Shown: positions 16,806 through 25,272, counted from the stretch's first letter. The stretch is 64,000 nt of DNA from Scopulibacillus darangshiensis (GCF_004341035.1 NZ_SLXK01000007.1:1-64000), one strand, 5' to 3'. Notes: generated from the sequence alone by a model not told the origin. Numbers and translations are program-made.

Positions 16806-17112
16806 CTGTTAGAAGGATTTTCGGGGACTTGAACAAAAGCCAACACTCGTTCGTCGTTACCATCAGCTAGAACAGGATATCGAAAGCATGACTCAACACT
16901 TAGTTGAGCTTGTAAAAACGTCTGTAGAGTACGAATGGCTATCAACGGTTCCCGAGCTTGGAGATACAATGATTGTTGATCTATTAGCTGAAATCGGAAG
17001 TTTTTCACACTACAAAGATCCACGCCAACTCATCAAACTCGCGGGGTTAACGTTACGTGAAAACTCCTCTAGTCAGCACAAAGGACAAAAAAAGACCTGG
17101 ACAACAGGATGA
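16806..17112 (+). pseudogene. IS110-family transposase, C-terminal remnant
   Basis: The frame reads LVRRYHQLEQDIE...LSTVPELGDTMIVDLLAEIGSF, SHYKDPRQLIKLAGLTLREN and stops soon after. This is the helix-hairpin-helix and Transposase_20 region of IS110/IS116/IS902 transposases (PGIG...AEIGD..RF....LA.YAGL.P). The N-terminal RuvC-like DEDD domain is absent, and the downstream 340 bp up to the next gene hold no intact frame. It is an inactive scrap of an insertion sequence. The surrounding 16.45-17.4 kb has no other gene. Confidence 0.75.
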
Positions 17113-17373
17113 CACGGAGAAGCTGGCAAAATATTCACCATTCGACAGTCCCTAAAGGAGCTTCGCTAGCCTCTGCCTTATGACTAGACCAAACGAAGGA
17201 ATGTAGACACATTGATGTCCAGAGACATGGGAGGGTACGTCATCATATGCTACGCAGAGATCCATTGTGCATCGTAAATGAAACTATCATCTCAACCATT
17301 ATTATCCAGCAGTGACCGCGTAGTGTACTACCGTTTGAAGATTCATGAATCTATAGAAACATTAATAATCAGC

Positions 17374-17396
17374 GTGTCAAAAATTTTTTTTGACAC
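17374..17396. repeat. Short hairpin upstream of the 17456 gene
   Basis: GTGTCAAAAA and TTTTTGACAC form a perfect 10-bp inverted repeat with a 3-base spacer. It may be a terminator from the IS remnant side or an operator for the next gene. Confidence 0.5.
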
Positions 17397-17455
17397 CCTT
17401 AAAACGGCTTAAGCAGTTGATACATCAACATTTATAGAGGGAGGAAAACAATAGA

Positions 17456-17968
17456 ATGCCTTATAATAATATGTCATCTCAAATGTATCCCGGACAACAA
17501 GTGCCTTATTGTCAAATGCCATCCCAGGAATATTTTGGCCAACAGATGATGCCTATGGACAGTCAGATGTTTGGTGATCCACAGATGGTTCCTCATCCGG
17601 TTCTTCTTGTTGCAAGACAAACAGCGCCTAATCAAATTGAAATATTTTATGATCAGCCAACTGATCTGGAATCTGCGACAAAGGTACAAAATTACTGGAT
17701 TAGAAATAATTTAGATAGGCCACACGACATTGCTACAGTTGAAAGTGGTAATATGATGCTCATACCTGCCAATAGTCTTATGCCTAGTATGGCAAGAATC
17801 ACTCCTGTTGACCATTCAAGAAAAAGGTTTGTCATAACATTTAATGTGAATGCGACACCCGGTGTCCATTATACAGTTCTGCCATGCTTTGTTAATTTAG
17901 AAGGGAGACAAGGGTTTAGAGGAGAAAATTGGAATCAACAAAGCATGAAAACCTTTATCGCACGATAA
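17456..17968 (+). CDS. Protein with Q/M/P/Y-rich N-terminus and Ig-like C-terminal domain, unknown
   Basis: A 170-residue protein. Residues 1-46 are low-complexity and rich in Q, M, P, Y and S (MPYNNMSSQMYPGQQVPY...), reminiscent of spore-coat or exosporium proteins. The rest reads as one beta-sandwich: LVARQTAPNQIEIFYDQPTD ... VQNYWIRNN ... VITFNVNATPGVHYTVLP, which resembles the SbsC/Big-type Ig-like modules of surface proteins (TAPNQIEI.Y....D....A.NY.I). There is no signal peptide, so export by a classical route is unlikely and a coat role is possible. GGGAGGAAA precedes the ATG. The family was not recognised with certainty. Confidence 0.6.
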   Translation: MPYNNMSSQMYPGQQVPYCQMPSQEYFGQQMMPMDSQMFGDPQMVPHPVLLVARQTAPNQIEIFYDQPTDLESATKVQNYWIRNNLDRPHDIATVESGNMMLIPANSLMPSMARITPVDHSRKRFVITFNVNATPGVHYTVLPCFVNLEGRQGFRGENWNQQSMKTFIAR

Positions 17969-18030
17969 ATTGAGTAACATTTAAAGCCAACAATCATTGC
18001 TTGAAATGCTTCTTTGTAGGTAAACATTAA

Positions 18031-18065
18031 CGGCCTTTCTCCGAACGATTTCTGGGAAAAGGCCG
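18031..18065 (+). terminator. Terminator-like hairpin after the 17456 gene
   Basis: CGGCCTTT and AAAAGGCCG pair around a loop of about 18 bases; the T tract after it is short. Confidence 0.5.
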
Positions 18066-18074
18066 AAGTTTAAT

Positions 18075-18332
18075 ATGCTGCTCTCTCTTTGTTATCCGGA
18101 TAGGATTTGGATCCATAGGTCATCTGTTATTTGTCTTGACCCAAGAGGATTAATGGGTGATCCGGAAGTGACGCGGTACTTTGAAAACGTAGTGATTGAA
18201 GCCAGGGTTAAAACCGAAGAATCAGAAGACCGAGTCAAAGAATTGCAAGAAAAAACCGATCAGCGTTGCCCTGTTTTTACAATGTTAAAAGCTGCGTGCA
18301 TTGAACTTGAACCAGACTGGACGAAAGCCTAA
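18075..18332 (+). pseudogene. OsmC-like protein, N-terminally truncated
   Basis: From about 18138 the frame reads GDPEVTRYFENVVIEARVKT and ends EKTDQRCPVFTMLKAACIEL. The CPVFTMLKAA segment matches the second active-site Cys region of OsmC/Ohr peroxidases, which reduce organic hydroperoxides or thiol substrates. The first half of the OsmC fold, including the first Cys, is absent, and no ribosome site precedes the frame. It is a decayed gene next to the Crp/Fnr locus and may once have belonged to it. Confidence 0.55.
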
Positions 18333-18379
18333 TGCCTTTTCGCATAGAGTGGACTGTGCTACTTGATCTTAAATAAAGC

Positions 18380-18780
18380 TCTATGTACTGACAGGTATTG
18401 CAGTTCTTATTGTGATTATTTTTTATTGTCCCCCCATGGAAAGAGGCCATTATTGATTTATTTCAGTTAGAAACTATTGCAGAGATTCGTGATTCCATCC
18501 GCTCTATTGGAATATGGGGTCCGATTCTGTCCATTTTACTGATGATCTTACACAGCTTCAAATGTTGTTTCTATGTTCACTTTGTTCACAGCATATGCCC
18601 CTTCGGTTTTTTGGATTTAATTAGTTGTATGCACCCAAACCTTCGAATGTGTGGCTGCGGACCCAATTTTGGCGATGTTGTCACCGGGGTCAAAGTGATC
18701 AAGTATAAGGATTATTTTTATAGTACTCTGAAATTCCCTCTAGAGAATGGACAAAAAACAGCCATATCATGACGCTGTTT
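18380..18780 (+). pseudogene. Degenerate TVP38/TMEM64-family membrane protein
   Basis: Across several stops and shifts one can read VLTGIAVLIVIIFYCPP, LFQLETIAEIRDSIRSIGIW, GPILSILLMILHS and a few downstream hydrophobic pieces. This matches the start of TVP38 proteins (...FI.SFG.WAPLVSI.LM.LQS). An intact TVP38 gene lies at 20162. The copy is beyond repair. The hairpin-like GCATTTATCCTATGC near 18855 precedes the converging Crp gene end. Confidence 0.5.
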
Positions 18781-18859
18781 ATGCTTTTCTATGTGTTTAA
18801 AAAGGTTTTTCAGGCAGGAGGGACTCAAGATTTTTCGTACATCATATAGGGAAAAGCAT

Positions 18860-19549
18860 TTATCCTATGCTTCCTTTCAGTTCTTCTCCAGCCTTTTCTA
18901 CATCGATTTTTAACGAAAAAAGTGTTTTTTGCACAATTTTTTCTTTTTTTAATTGGCTGAGCGTAGCGCTTACGGTTTCACGGGTCGATCCGATCATAGT
19001 AGCAAGATCATGATGCGTAATTTTAATATCAATGGTTTGCCACTGATTCGTTCTTTTTCCAAAACGCTCGCTTAATTTTAATAATAAAGCCAGCATACGG
19101 TAACGCACACTCCTTAACGCAATTTGTTCACTCAATTCATACATTTCTCTCAGACGGGCGGATAAAATTTCAATGAACTTAATAGCTAGGGTTGGACTCT
19201 TTTTCATTAAAGATTCCATTTCTTCTTTGCCGATGATGCAAATATAAACATCGGTTAGAGCTTCCGCGTACACATCATCATCGTGGAGAGAAAAAGTTGA
19301 TGTTTCCCCAAAAACGTTGCCGTCCCCAAGCAAATCGACGGTGAGTTGTTTTCCTTCCTCGTTGGATCGATAAAGGCGGACAGTCCCTTTTTTTAATAAA
19401 AAAAGCGCATGCATGGGCTTTAAAGGGTTCAAGACAATGGTTCCTTTTTTCATCGGGTACATATCACTCATTTTGTCAATGACCTTTAGTTCATCCATTG
19501 GCAGCTCTTCAAATAAATTGATTTGTGACAAAAGAGACAGTTTGTTCAT
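18860..19549 (-). CDS. Crp/Fnr-family transcriptional regulator
   Basis: A 229-residue Crp/Fnr regulator. The cyclic-nucleotide-like beta-roll covers about residues 10-120 (LFLLKKGTVRLYRSNEEGKQ, GDGNVFGETSTFS), then comes the dimer helix, and the winged helix-turn-helix is ITHHDLATMIGSTRETVSATLSQLKKE with an R-E-T-V recognition helix. It has a single Cys (VYICIIG), so no FNR-type iron-sulphur cluster. The frame is open upstream to 19684, but AGAAAGGA before MNKLSLLSQ and a TATAAT at 19577-19582 fix the start at 19549. The 14-bp palindrome at 19607-19620 sits about 42 bp before its predicted transcription start, so it probably controls itself. The signal is unknown. Confidence 0.88.
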   Translation of the reverse strand: MNKLSLLSQINLFEELPMDELKVIDKMSDMYPMKKGTIVLNPLKPMHALFLLKKGTVRLYRSNEEGKQLTVDLLGDGNVFGETSTFSLHDDDVYAEALTDVYICIIGKEEMESLMKKSPTLAIKFIEILSARLREMYELSEQIALRSVRYRMLALLLKLSERFGKRTNQWQTIDIKITHHDLATMIGSTRETVSATLSQLKKEKIVQKTLFSLKIDVEKAGEELKGSIG

Positions 19550-19606
19550 ATTGGCATTCCTTTCTCTTTTTGGTTCATTATACACCACACAATCCCATTT
19601 TGTTTT

Positions 19607-19620
19607 GTAAGGTAGCTTAC
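19607..19620. promoter_or_regulatory. Candidate Crp/Fnr operator 1, shared by the regulator and the glutaredoxin-like gene
   Basis: GTAAG-GTAG-CTTAC, a 5-4-5 palindrome like the FNR arrangement. Leftward, its centre is about 42 bp before the start predicted from TATAAT (19582-19577, minus). Rightward it is about 41 bp before the start predicted from TAAAAT (19643-19648). This is the class II activator position for both divergent promoters. Confidence 0.65.
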
Positions 19621-19670
19621 GGTAATTGGGGTGCCCTTTGGATAAAATTATGTTGATGAGGTGATTGGTT

Positions 19671-19919
19671 ATGAAACAGGCCATTTGCTATACGATCTTC
19701 GGTTGTCCGAAATGCCAATCTGTCATGAGGTATCTTAATAAAAAGGATGTTGATTTTGAAGAGGTCAATATAATGGAACAACCCGAGCGGGCGAATGAGG
19801 TTGAAAATGTAGTGGGAGAAATCGTAACACCGGTTTTAATCGTTGGTTCAAAGGCAGTCGTAGGGGACGATTTAGGGGGTATTGAGCGAATACTGTTTGG
19901 TTCAGGTGACCTAAAATAG
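19671..19919 (+). CDS. Glutaredoxin-like protein
   Basis: An 82-residue thioredoxin-fold protein with CPKC near the N-terminus (IFGCPKCQSVMRYL), a VDFEEVNI strand and the cis-Pro loop VTPVLIVGSKAVVGDDLGG. It would reduce disulphides or carry thiol or metalloid groups. ATG 19671 is chosen because GAGGTGA stands 6 bp before it. It is divergent from the Crp/Fnr gene and shares its operator. The downstream redox enzyme at 20822 could be its partner; this is inference. Confidence 0.78.
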   Translation: MKQAICYTIFGCPKCQSVMRYLNKKDVDFEEVNIMEQPERANEVENVVGEIVTPVLIVGSKAVVGDDLGGIERILFGSGDLK

Positions 19920-19973
19920 GATTTTTAAGCATGCTCAACATGCAGTTCAAGACAACTTTGGGGAGGAAAGGAA

Positions 19974-20084
19974 ATGTCGATATTCCCAAGTTTGCCGTTT
20001 ACCATGCCGTTCCTTACAAAGGACTCCTTTGCCCAACAATCTGAAAGGGTTATATTTTTAAGGTCTCGTTTGTCGAAAATGTAA
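19974..20084 (+). CDS. Possible 36-residue ORF ahead of the TVP38 gene
   Basis: The frame starts at an ATG behind GGGGAGGAAAGG, an excellent ribosome site, and encodes MSIFPSLPFTMPFLTKDSF and 17 more residues. Its TAA overlaps the first bases of operator 2. It resembles nothing I know and could be a leader peptide, a small protein or the start of a deleted gene. Confidence 0.4.
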   Translation: MSIFPSLPFTMPFLTKDSFAQQSERVIFLRSRLSKM

Positions 20085-20094
20085 GATACCTTAC
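20081..20094. promoter_or_regulatory. Candidate Crp/Fnr operator 2, upstream of the TVP38-reductase-transferase operon
   Basis: GTAAG-ATAC-CTTAC. A TATAAA at 20115-20120 places the predicted transcription start near 20127, so the operator centre lies about 40 bp upstream, again the class II position. Confidence 0.65.
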
Positions 20095-20161
20095 GGCTTC
20101 GGTAACTTTATTCATATAAAATGAAATAAATAGCGCGTTTGCATGCAGTGGAGTTGATTCT

Positions 20162-20794
20162 GTGAAAACATGGCCAAAGTGGTTCAAAATCGTGCTGGTT
20201 TTAATTGTCATAGCGGCTGTACTTGCCTTTAACCGTACTTATCTAAACTTCAATCCAAACGATATCAGGGATTGGATTTTATCATTTGGTTTGTGGGCGC
20301 CGCTCATTTACGTGATAATTTATTCGTTAAGACCCTTTATTTTATTTCCGGCTTCCGTTTTATCCATTGTCGGCGGACTGGCTTTCGGCACTTTATGGGG
20401 GACGGTTTTTACCGTAATTGGAGCAACCGGAGGTGCGATCCTGTCCTTTTTGTTTGCCCGGCGATTAGGAAAGAATATCATCGGACGCGATTGGAAGGGT
20501 AAAGCAAGAAAACTTCAAAAACAGCTTGAAAAAAACGGATTTTTTTACGTCCTCTCGGTTCGTTTGATTCCGCTTTTTAACTTTGACTTGATCAGCTATT
20601 CTGCGGGCATTTCCAACATCCGATTTTCAGCATTCTTGATGGGAACGATCATCGGGATTTTACCCGGCACCTTCGCTTACAATTTTTTGGGAAACGGGAT
20701 TGGCAGCGGGAGTCTAAAGGTGTTGATTATCAGCATCTTAGTATTTGCTGTTTTAACGGTTATCCCTGTGATCATTCGAAAAAAATGGATGTAA
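20162..20794 (+). CDS. TVP38/TMEM64-family membrane protein
   Basis: A 210-residue polytopic membrane protein of the SNARE-associated (VTT) family related to DedA. GTG 20162 is the start. The core reads FGLWAPLIYVIIYSLRPFILFPASVLSIVGGLAFG and later SVRLIPLFNFDLISYSAGIS, the signature R-x-IP-x-F/P-x-N-x-x-SY-x-A-G. Members act in lipid scrambling or transport and, in some bacteria, in selenite or metalloid uptake. It is the first gene behind operator 2, and the reductase follows 27 bp later, so they are co-transcribed. A decayed relative lies at 18380. Confidence 0.88.
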   Translation: MKTWPKWFKIVLVLIVIAAVLAFNRTYLNFNPNDIRDWILSFGLWAPLIYVIIYSLRPFILFPASVLSIVGGLAFGTLWGTVFTVIGATGGAILSFLFARRLGKNIIGRDWKGKARKLQKQLEKNGFFYVLSVRLIPLFNFDLISYSAGISNIRFSAFLMGTIIGILPGTFAYNFLGNGIGSGSLKVLIISILVFAVLTVIPVIIRKKWM

Positions 20795-20821
20795 AAAAAC
20801 AATCGAAAGGAGATGAAATGG

Positions 20822-22252
20822 ATGAAAACCTATGATCTGATTGTTCTTGGAGGTGGAGCAGGAGGACTGACCGTTGCAGCCGGGGCTGCCGGACTCGGAG
20901 CAAATGTTGCCTTGGTGGAAAAGAACGCCCATCTGGGAGGGGACTGTCTCCATTACGGTTGCGTTCCGTCAAAAGTTTTTATCGCCAGTGCCAAAAAGGT
21001 ATATGAGGCCCAAAAGAGTACTGAGCGGTTTGGATTGACCTTGACCGGGGAACCGGATATTGCAGAGGCGATGGATCGTGTGAAAGCGGCGATCGCAGAG
21101 ATTCAGGAAGAAGATAGCGATGAACGTTTTAAAGATCTTGGTGTCGATCTTTATAAAGGCAAGGGACGTTTCATCAATGAGCACCAAATTCAGGTTGGAT
21201 ACGGGAATGTCATAGAGGGAAAGCGCCTTGTTGTTGCCACCGGTTCAAGACCATCCGTTCCCCCGATTGACGGAATAAAAGACATTTGGTACTTAACAAA
21301 TGAAACGGTCTTTGATGTGAAGGAAACGCCGAAACGCCTTGTTGTGGTTGGCGGGGGCCCTATGGGCTTGGAACTGGCTCAGTCTTTTGCCCGTTTTGGT
21401 GCCGAAGTGACCGTATTGGAGACCAATTCCACAATTTTTGGCAAGGAAGACGAGGACGTGATTCCGGTGATCAAAAAATCATTGGAACAAGAGCTAACGT
21501 TTCAATTTGAGGCAGTGGCGAAAAAAGTTCGTGAAGAGGATGGTACGAAGGTTGTGACCTATGAGCAACATGGGAAGGAAATCGATATCGTCGCAGACGA
21601 AATTTTAATGGCAACTGGACGGAAACCCAATACCGATGAAATGTGTCTCGACAAAAGCGGCGTTAACGTCGATGATCGAGGGAACATTAAGGTAAACGAG
21701 TATTTGCAATCTTCTCAAGCGCACATTTTCGCCATTGGCGACACAAACGGGCAATATCCGTTTACACACGCAGCCGGGATGGAAGGGAAACTGGTGGTTC
21801 GAAATGCCCTGTTCGGGTTTAAGGGTAAGGTGAGTTACGAAAATGTTCCGTGGGTGACTTATACCGATCCCGAAGTTTTTCATCTCGGATTGACGGAGAA
21901 AGAAGCCAAGGCAAAGTTTGGGATGAACATAAAGGTATTTAAGGTTCATACGGACAAAGTGGATCGATTTATTGCCGACCGTGATGAAGTAGGGTTCGCA
22001 AAAGTGGTGACGGACAGCAAGGGGCATATTTTAGGGGCCCATGCTATCGGTACAAATGCCGGTGACTGGATGCAAGAGATCATCTTTGCCAAAGCGCAGG
22101 ATCATAAGATTGGGGACATTTCCAATGTCATTCATCCTTACCCGACGCACGGAGAGATTCTTCAACAATCCGCTGATTTATATTGGCGGGAGAAGCTTTT
22201 TGACGGAGTGTTACCCAAGATGGCTGAAAAATACATTCAATGGTTTAGATAA
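20822..22252 (+). CDS. FAD-dependent pyridine nucleotide-disulphide oxidoreductase (mercuric-reductase-like)
   Basis: About 476 residues. The FAD site is IVLGGGAGGLTVA, the redox pair is Cys42/Cys47 in GGDCLHYGCVPSK, an NAD(P) site is VVVGGGPMGLELAQ, a second FAD strand is HIFAIGDTNG, and the C-terminal catalytic base block is HPYPTHGE. This is the lipoamide dehydrogenase/mercuric reductase fold, but it lacks the N-terminal HMA domain and the C-terminal Cys pair that bind mercury, so true MerA activity is unlikely. AAAGGAGA supports ATG 20822 over 20813. Similar enzymes often stand next to TVP38 proteins and DUF2064/TIGR04283 transferases. The physiological disulphide or metalloid substrate is unknown. 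Confidence 0.85.
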   Translation: MKTYDLIVLGGGAGGLTVAAGAAGLGANVALVEKNAHLGGDCLHYGCVPSKVFIASAKKVYEAQKSTERFGLTLTGEPDIAEAMDRVKAAIAEIQEEDSDERFKDLGVDLYKGKGRFINEHQIQVGYGNVIEGKRLVVATGSRPSVPPIDGIKDIWYLTNETVFDVKETPKRLVVVGGGPMGLELAQSFARFGAEVTVLETNSTIFGKEDEDVIPVIKKSLEQELTFQFEAVAKKVREEDGTKVVTYEQHGKEIDIVADEILMATGRKPNTDEMCLDKSGVNVDDRGNIKVNEYLQSSQAHIFAIGDTNGQYPFTHAAGMEGKLVVRNALFGFKGKVSYENVPWVTYTDPEVFHLGLTEKEAKAKFGMNIKVFKVHTDKVDRFIADRDEVGFAKVVTDSKGHILGAHAIGTNAGDWMQEIIFAKAQDHKIGDISNVIHPYPTHGEILQQSADLYWREKLFDGVLPKMAEKYIQWFR

Positions 22253-22300
22253 TGGGAACTTTAATCTAAATTTATAGCAAAGTGTATTGAAAGCTGTACA

Positions 22301-23398
22301 ATGCTGGCACGTTATTTTGAAAAGCATGGTTTCAGTACGGTTGTCATTACAATGATGCCGTATTGGTCCAAAATTATAGGGATTCCGAGAACAATAGGTG
22401 TAGAATTCCCGTTTGGTCATCCCTTTGGTTTGCCAGATCAACATTCCATGCAAGAGCAAGTGTTAAATGAAGCCGTTAAAATGTTGCAAACGGCGCGTCA
22501 TCCCGGAGAGATAAGAGAATTAGACATTCCATGGCCTCAATCGTTTGACGTGGGTTATCATGCCTCACATCCTGAAGAACCTTCTCAGATTATAAGACAT
22601 TTGCGAGAGAAAGCTATGGCACAAGTATACGAAGAAAAAGAGGGAAAAACGGGAATGAAACTTAATGTAAAGGGACGCATTCAAAATACAGGATGTAACA
22701 ATGCAAAGGTGAAAAAAAAGAGGAACGAAATCATCAGTGTCATTATTCCGACTTTAAATGAACAAAAAAATGTACGCCGTTTAATTGGTACGCTCCAACC
22801 TATCGATCGACTTGAAATCATTATCGCCGACGGAGGAAGTGAGGATAGAACCCGTCAAATAGCGGGGAAACATTGTAACGTGATTTCATCCGGGCGGGGA
22901 CGGGCCAATCAAATGAATAAAGGGGCCGAACAGGCGGAGGGGGATATTTTATGGTTTTTACATGCTGATTCCGTCATTTCGGAAAAAGCTCCCGATCAAA
23001 TCCGGCATGCCATGCGGAATGAATCGGTCGTCGGGGGATGCCTTACCATGCGCTTCGATGACCGTTCGCTTTTATATAAAATGATTGCATGGGGATCGAA
23101 TTGGCGCGCGAAATACCGGAAGGTGATTTTCGGTGACCAGGGTTTTTTTATTAGCCGTTCAACCTTTCAAGAAATCGGCGGATTTCCGCCTGTTCCCCTA
23201 ATGGAAGATTGGATGATTTCGCAAAGAGCCCGGAAAAAAGGGAAACTCATCGTGCTTCCGGAGAGAATCATTACCTCGGCCCGCCGTTTTCACGAAAACG
23301 GCCCAATGCGGACGCTTCTTACGATGTTGTGGATGCAGTTTCTTTTTCTTTGCGGGGTCCCGACTTCCAAACTAGAAAGGATGTATCCCGGTGGCTGA
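22301..23398 (+). CDS. Fusion of a GrdB-like C-terminal fragment with a GT2 glycosyltransferase (TIGR04283 type)
   Basis: One frame of 365 residues. Residues 1-115 (ARYFEKHGFSTVVITMMPYW, GIPRTIGVEFPFGHPFG, LQTARHPGEIRELDIPWP) match the C-terminal half of glycine/sarcosine/betaine reductase selenoprotein-B-like proteins, and the homology continues upstream of the ATG without a start. From about residue 145 a family 2 glycosyltransferase begins: ISVIIPTLNEQKNVRRL, IIIADGGSEDRTR, ILWFLHADS, GDQGFFISRSTFQEIGGFP, LMEDWM. This is the TIGR04283 type named after arsenosugar clusters. The transferase could start on its own at ATG 22655 behind a purine-rich site. Either a real fusion, or a truncated GrdB-like gene whose stop was lost. 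Confidence 0.75.
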   Translation: MLARYFEKHGFSTVVITMMPYWSKIIGIPRTIGVEFPFGHPFGLPDQHSMQEQVLNEAVKMLQTARHPGEIRELDIPWPQSFDVGYHASHPEEPSQIIRHLREKAMAQVYEEKEGKTGMKLNVKGRIQNTGCNNAKVKKKRNEIISVIIPTLNEQKNVRRLIGTLQPIDRLEIIIADGGSEDRTRQIAGKHCNVISSGRGRANQMNKGAEQAEGDILWFLHADSVISEKAPDQIRHAMRNESVVGGCLTMRFDDRSLLYKMIAWGSNWRAKYRKVIFGDQGFFISRSTFQEIGGFPPVPLMEDWMISQRARKKGKLIVLPERIITSARRFHENGPMRTLLTMLWMQFLFLCGVPTSKLERMYPGG

Positions 23399-24050
23399 AC
23401 GAACAAACAAACCGGCAATACTGATCATGGCCAAAGCGCCGATTCCCGGATTTTGCAAAACAAGAATGCAGCCGGCCTTTACGCCTGAACAATGTGCAAG
23501 TCTTCAGGACGCCCTCTTTAAGGATTTGATGGCGTTAAAAAAAGAACTGGAACCTCGTGTCCATGTCTGGGTTTCCTTCACCCCGAAAGATAGTGAAGTC
23601 TATTTTCAAGCGTTTTCTTCCCGTATATTCGGACAAAAGGGAAAGGATCTGGGGGAACGGATGCATCATGGTTTGGCATACCTGCTTGCGCAATCCTATC
23701 AACCGGTTCTTGTGATCGGAACGGATACGCCGTTAAGGAAACAGGACATTTATAAGGCGTTTGAACTGTTAAAAGAAGATTCCGTTGTACTGGGGCCGGC
23801 AGAGGACGGAGGCTATCACTTGTTGGGCGTAACCCGCGACTTTCCGGTACTCTTTTCAGATATGCCCTGGGGGACAAACCTCGTTTTGGAGGAAACTGAA
23901 AGGCGGGCCGCGCGATTGGGTTTAACAGTGCGTATGCTGGATAAAAAGCGGGATATTGATAATCCTGACGACCTTAGGGTCTATGAAAAGTTAACAACCA
24001 ATCATCATTTGGACAAATGGAAAGAGGAAAATCTGAATAGACTTAAATGA
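23391..24050 (+). CDS. DUF2064/TIGR04282-family transferase (GT-A fold)
   Basis: A 219-residue protein with the family blocks ILIMAKAPIPGFCKTRMQP, VLVIGTDTPLRKQDI, SVVLGPAEDGGYHLLGV, MPWGTNLVLEET and DKKRDIDNPDDL. It is grouped with glycosyltransferases in arsenosugar-type clusters, but its fold is shared with nucleotidyltransferases such as CofC and MobA, so sugar nucleotide formation is an alternative. The GTG start overlaps the end of the previous gene by 8 bp, which suggests translational coupling of the two transferases. The nucleotide and acceptor are unknown. Confidence 0.82.
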   Translation: MAERTNKPAILIMAKAPIPGFCKTRMQPAFTPEQCASLQDALFKDLMALKKELEPRVHVWVSFTPKDSEVYFQAFSSRIFGQKGKDLGERMHHGLAYLLAQSYQPVLVIGTDTPLRKQDIYKAFELLKEDSVVLGPAEDGGYHLLGVTRDFPVLFSDMPWGTNLVLEETERRAARLGLTVRMLDKKRDIDNPDDLRVYEKLTTNHHLDKWKEENLNRLK

Positions 24051-24072
24051 TCGAATAAGGAGGGGGTATACG

Positions 24073-25272
24073 GTGGAATATCGTAAATTAACAGCTGAGG
24101 ATGCAGTCGAATACGTCAAATCCGTTCCGGGTTTATTTTCAAAACAGGCGACGTTATCGGGCAGCGAAATCAGTGACGGCAATATGAATTTTGTTTTCCG
24201 GGTGGCAGAACGTGAAAATGAGGAAAAAAGTGTGATTCTCAAACAAGCCCTTCCATATATGCGCGCCGTCGGCCCTTCGTGGCCGCTAACTCCGGATCGA
24301 ATCCGGGTCGAATATGAAACATTGACCATACAAAATGAAATTTGCCCCGAGCTCGTCCCGAATATCTATCATTATGACGAAAAACTGAAATTAATGGTAA
24401 TGGAGGATTTAGTTTCCCATCATATTCTTCGGGACGGGCTTATCGCTGAAAAACACTATCCATCTTTGGCGAAGCAGATCGGAACGTTTTTGGCGCGTAT
24501 GTTGTTTTCAACCTCTGTTTTTACGCTTACTGACGAAGGAAGTCAGAAGTTTAAATTGAAATTTGAAAACCGGACCATGTGCAAGATTTCTCAGGACTTT
24601 ATTTTTACTTACCCCTTTCAAAACCATCCTATGAATCGTTACAATCCGCTGATTCAAAAGGAAGTATCCGATATATGGGGAAACCACAAATTGAAAGTGG
24701 AAATCGAGAACATCAAACATCAATTTATGACAAACAAACAGGCTTTACTCCATGGTGATCTCCACACAGGAAGCATCATGGTCACGGACAACGACACAAA
24801 GGTGATTGATGCAGAATTTGCTTTTTACGGTCCAATGGGTTTTGATATCGGTTTATTTTTCGCAAACGTGTTAATGGATTATGCTTCCCACCGGAAAGAA
24901 GAACATGCGGACGATCAAGATGATCTATTAAATTTAATTCGGATGAGTTGGGATGAACTTGAACGCCAGTTTCGAAAACTATCCAAACAACACAGAAATT
25001 ATGCGAGCTTTCCTGATATGGATGAGTTCCTTTCATCGTTATTTCACGATTCCCTGGGGTTTGCCGGCTGCGAGATGATGCGGCGTGTCATGGGGACTTC
25101 CCATGTTGAGGATATTGAAAGAATCGTAGAGGATGAGGCGCGTGCCAATGCCGAAACGTTTGTGCTATGTATGGGACAAAAACTCATCATGGAGAGAAAT
25201 TACATTCAAAATCCCCGTGAACTGTTTCTTGCAATCAAACAATTGGAGGAACAAAGAGATCAATCATTGTAA
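24073..25272 (+). CDS. mtnK: S-methyl-5-thioribose kinase-like protein
   Basis: A 399-residue kinase of the APH/choline kinase fold, close in length and sequence to B. subtilis MtnK: SGSEISDGNMNFVFRV near the N-terminus, VILKQALPYMRAVG-SWPLT, VMEDL, the Brenner loop LLHGDLHTGSIMV, and VIDAEFAFYGPMGFDIG. MtnK phosphorylates C1 of 5-methylthioribose in methionine salvage. No other salvage gene (mtnA, B, D, W, X) is here; instead it sits behind two sugar transferases and before a nucleoside hydrolase operon. It may act on a related 5-modified ribose. GTG start behind AAGGAGGGGG. Its stop codon lies inside operator 3. Confidence 0.85.
   Translation: MEYRKLTAEDAVEYVKSVPGLFSKQATLSGSEISDGNMNFVFRVAERENEEKSVILKQALPYMRAVGPSWPLTPDRIRVEYETLTIQNEICPELVPNIYHYDEKLKLMVMEDLVSHHILRDGLIAEKHYPSLAKQIGTFLARMLFSTSVFTLTDEGSQKFKLKFENRTMCKISQDFIFTYPFQNHPMNRYNPLIQKEVSDIWGNHKLKVEIENIKHQFMTNKQALLHGDLHTGSIMVTDNDTKVIDAEFAFYGPMGFDIGLFFANVLMDYASHRKEEHADDQDDLLNLIRMSWDELERQFRKLSKQHRNYASFPDMDEFLSSLFHDSLGFAGCEMMRRVMGTSHVEDIERIVEDEARANAETFVLCMGQKLIMERNYIQNPRELFLAIKQLEEQRDQSL

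Noticed and set aside
20822-22252. A true mercuric reductase MerA
   Set aside because: It lacks the HMA domain and the C-terminal Cys pair, and no merR, merP or merT gene is near.
24073-25272. A complete methionine salvage operon
   Set aside because: Only the MtnK-like kinase is present; no other mtn gene appears within 10 kb on either side.
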